Source of the DNA: Pseudomonadota bacterium
Lineage (GTDB): Bacteria; Pseudomonadota; Alphaproteobacteria; Rhodobacterales; Rhodobacteraceae
NCBI GenBank assembly: GCA_022573605.1
Contig: JACZTQ010000143.1
Location: 1-8,179 of the forward strand
DNA length: 8,179 bases
Direction of reading: 5' to 3'
Shown here: piece by piece, positions 7,260 through 8,179 of the stretch
Position numbering within the stretch: position 1 is the stretch's first letter
Layout: the number at the start of each line of letters is the position of its first letter
Position numbers and translations under genes: made by a program
Notes under the pieces: model-generated
The model's database searches: none
The model's input: only the letters and a program-made list of their open reading frames with translations
Told to the model about the DNA's origin: nothing

Positions 7260-8179
7260 ATGGAAGAGTGGGTAGCAGCGACAGTTCTTCCGAACATCGA
7301 GCTTCAGGTGCCGATAGGCGGCGGGTGTGTTGCCCTCGTGCCGCGCGATGACGCCCGAATCAAAGCCTTGTGTTGCAGTCACCCGAACCTCAAAAAATTC
7401 CTTAGCAAATTCACGGACGCATTCAACGAGAAGATCCGGCCTGCCGTGTTAATCGTGCACAAGGACGCCCCGCAATCGGTCTTCACCGTCGATGCGTTGG
7501 CGAGCTTTCGAGACGCGATCGCCGTATCTACGGTCGCTTACAACCGCGCTCTTGAACTGCGACATCCACACGGCCTCCGGATCAATTTTTCGAACTCCTT
7601 TTGGTTTTATCCGTGGATGCTCGACAAGCAGAATGAGGACCTGACTTGCCGCACGTTCGCTATGCTCGGCACACATGAGGTTAGCGCGTTCAAGGGGCAA
7701 TCCTCGCCAGAGATTCCTCAAAAGACATTGAGCAGTTCGGATATCGACCAGCCACTTCTGGATGCGCTTATTTCCCGATGGCAGCGCCGTTATACAGGAC
7801 GCCGCATAAGCTGGTCGGATCGCGCTCTCTTTCGATCCCTGAATATGGCCAACCAAGCAGCCATGCTCCCCGCTGGCAGTGATACAACTTTCTATGATGT
7901 TGGGCGATTGATCGCCCTATGGGTCAGCGCGTTTGAAATATTAGCTCATCCGGGCATCGGGAAGTCAGATATATTCGCTGTCTATGACCTGTTGGAGAAG
8001 GTCGAGTGGAAAAAGAAACCCTGCGCGGCCCGCCGCTACAAAGCCTATTCACCCAAAAGAAATGCGCAGCATCGGCGCACGCTCGCCTGCTGGCTTTACG
8101 GCGAAATCTTTGACGCGCGAAATCAGTCCCTGCATGGGAACGCGGTTTCTCCGAACCGCCTGATCATAAAAAAGACGGA
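7260..8179 (+). CDS. Uncharacterised protein with a probable Apea-like HEPN domain (3' end outside window)
   Basis: The frame is open from ATG 7260 to the window end: 306 codons without a stop. AAAGGG (7244-7249) is a plausible ribosome site 10 bases upstream. The N-terminal 190 or so residues match no family I recognise; they are mixed in character, with an aromatic patch NSFWFYPWMLD. The C-terminal third has the pattern of Apea-like HEPN domains: a helix beginning WSDRALFRSLNMANQAA, a second helix LIALWVSAFEIL with conserved Glu226, then a basic linker. It ends with a Tyr-containing helix and RNQSLHG, where Arg287, Asn288 and His292 form the R-x4-H ribonuclease motif. HEPN proteins commonly cleave RNA in phage defence, toxin-antitoxin and abortive-infection systems; that role here is inference. 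Base composition is lower in GC than the rest of the window (sampled rows about 52-53% versus about 70% in hflX), suggesting horizontal acquisition. No transmembrane segment was seen. Partner genes, if any, lie beyond the window. Confidence 0.75.
   Translation, partial: MEEWVAATVLPNIELQVPIGGGCVALVPRDDARIKALCCSHPNLKKFLSKFTDAFNEKIRPAVLIVHKDAPQSVFTVDALASFRDAIAVSTVAYNRALELRHPHGLRINFSNSFWFYPWMLDKQNEDLTCRTFAMLGTHEVSAFKGQSSPEIPQKTLSSSDIDQPLLDALISRWQRRYTGRRISWSDRALFRSLNMANQAAMLPAGSDTTFYDVGRLIALWVSAFEILAHPGIGKSDIFAVYDLLEKVEWKKKPCAARRYKAYSPKRNAQHRRTLACWLYGEIFDARNQSLHGNAVSPNRLIIKKT

Noticed and set aside
7449..7856. 135-codon minus-strand open frame inside the HEPN-like gene
   Set aside because: The opposite plus-strand frame is open for 306 codons with a ribosome site and a recognisable motif; the minus frame shows neither.

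Overview
The window looks like chromosomal DNA from a GC-rich alphaproteobacterium. The inference rests on the gene order trkH-hfq-hflX, the alphaproteobacterial form of Hfq, and the strong GC preference at third codon positions. Rhodospirillales-like is a reasonable guess, but no marker here fixes the genus. It contains seven protein genes, of which the first (trkH) and last (a HEPN-like gene) are cut by the window edges, plus a possible micro-ORF. No rRNA, tRNA, CRISPR array or recognisable transposase was seen.

Layout. Bases 1-785 hold the C-terminal half of the potassium-uptake channel TrkH. A short hairpin sits on its stop codon. Hfq (841-1083) and the GTPase HflX (1154-2461) follow on the same strand. 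The hfq-hflX gap carries a 12-bp tandem repeat inside a 25-codon micro-ORF that overlaps the hfq stop (ATGA) and the hflX start (GTGA). Bases 2462-2726 are the convergent gap: a nested GC-rich inverted-repeat element with 26-bp perfect ends, plus a third, direct copy of one arm. On the minus strand, 2727-5195 encodes a membrane PAS-PAS-GAF hybrid sensor histidine kinase with no receiver domain and no response regulator beside it.

Divergent from the kinase are a beta-hydroxyacid dehydrogenase (5330-6229) and a short-chain dehydrogenase (6386-7162). They are separated by an array of nearly nine 11-bp repeats and probably take part in catabolism of a hydroxy acid or sugar acid; the substrate cannot be read from the sequence. 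The SDR stop codon lies inside a 71-bp inverted-repeat element (7159-7229).

Beyond this element base composition drops: hand counts of sample 60-base rows give about 52-53% GC, against about 70% in hflX. An uncharacterised gene starts at 7260 and runs off the window. Its C-terminal part has the R-N-x3-H motif and helix pattern of Apea-like HEPN domains, which often belong to RNA-cleaving defence or toxin proteins. This is the most promising candidate for something undescribed. The other recurring theme is short-period (11-12 bp) tandem duplication at gene boundaries, seen at three separate junctions.
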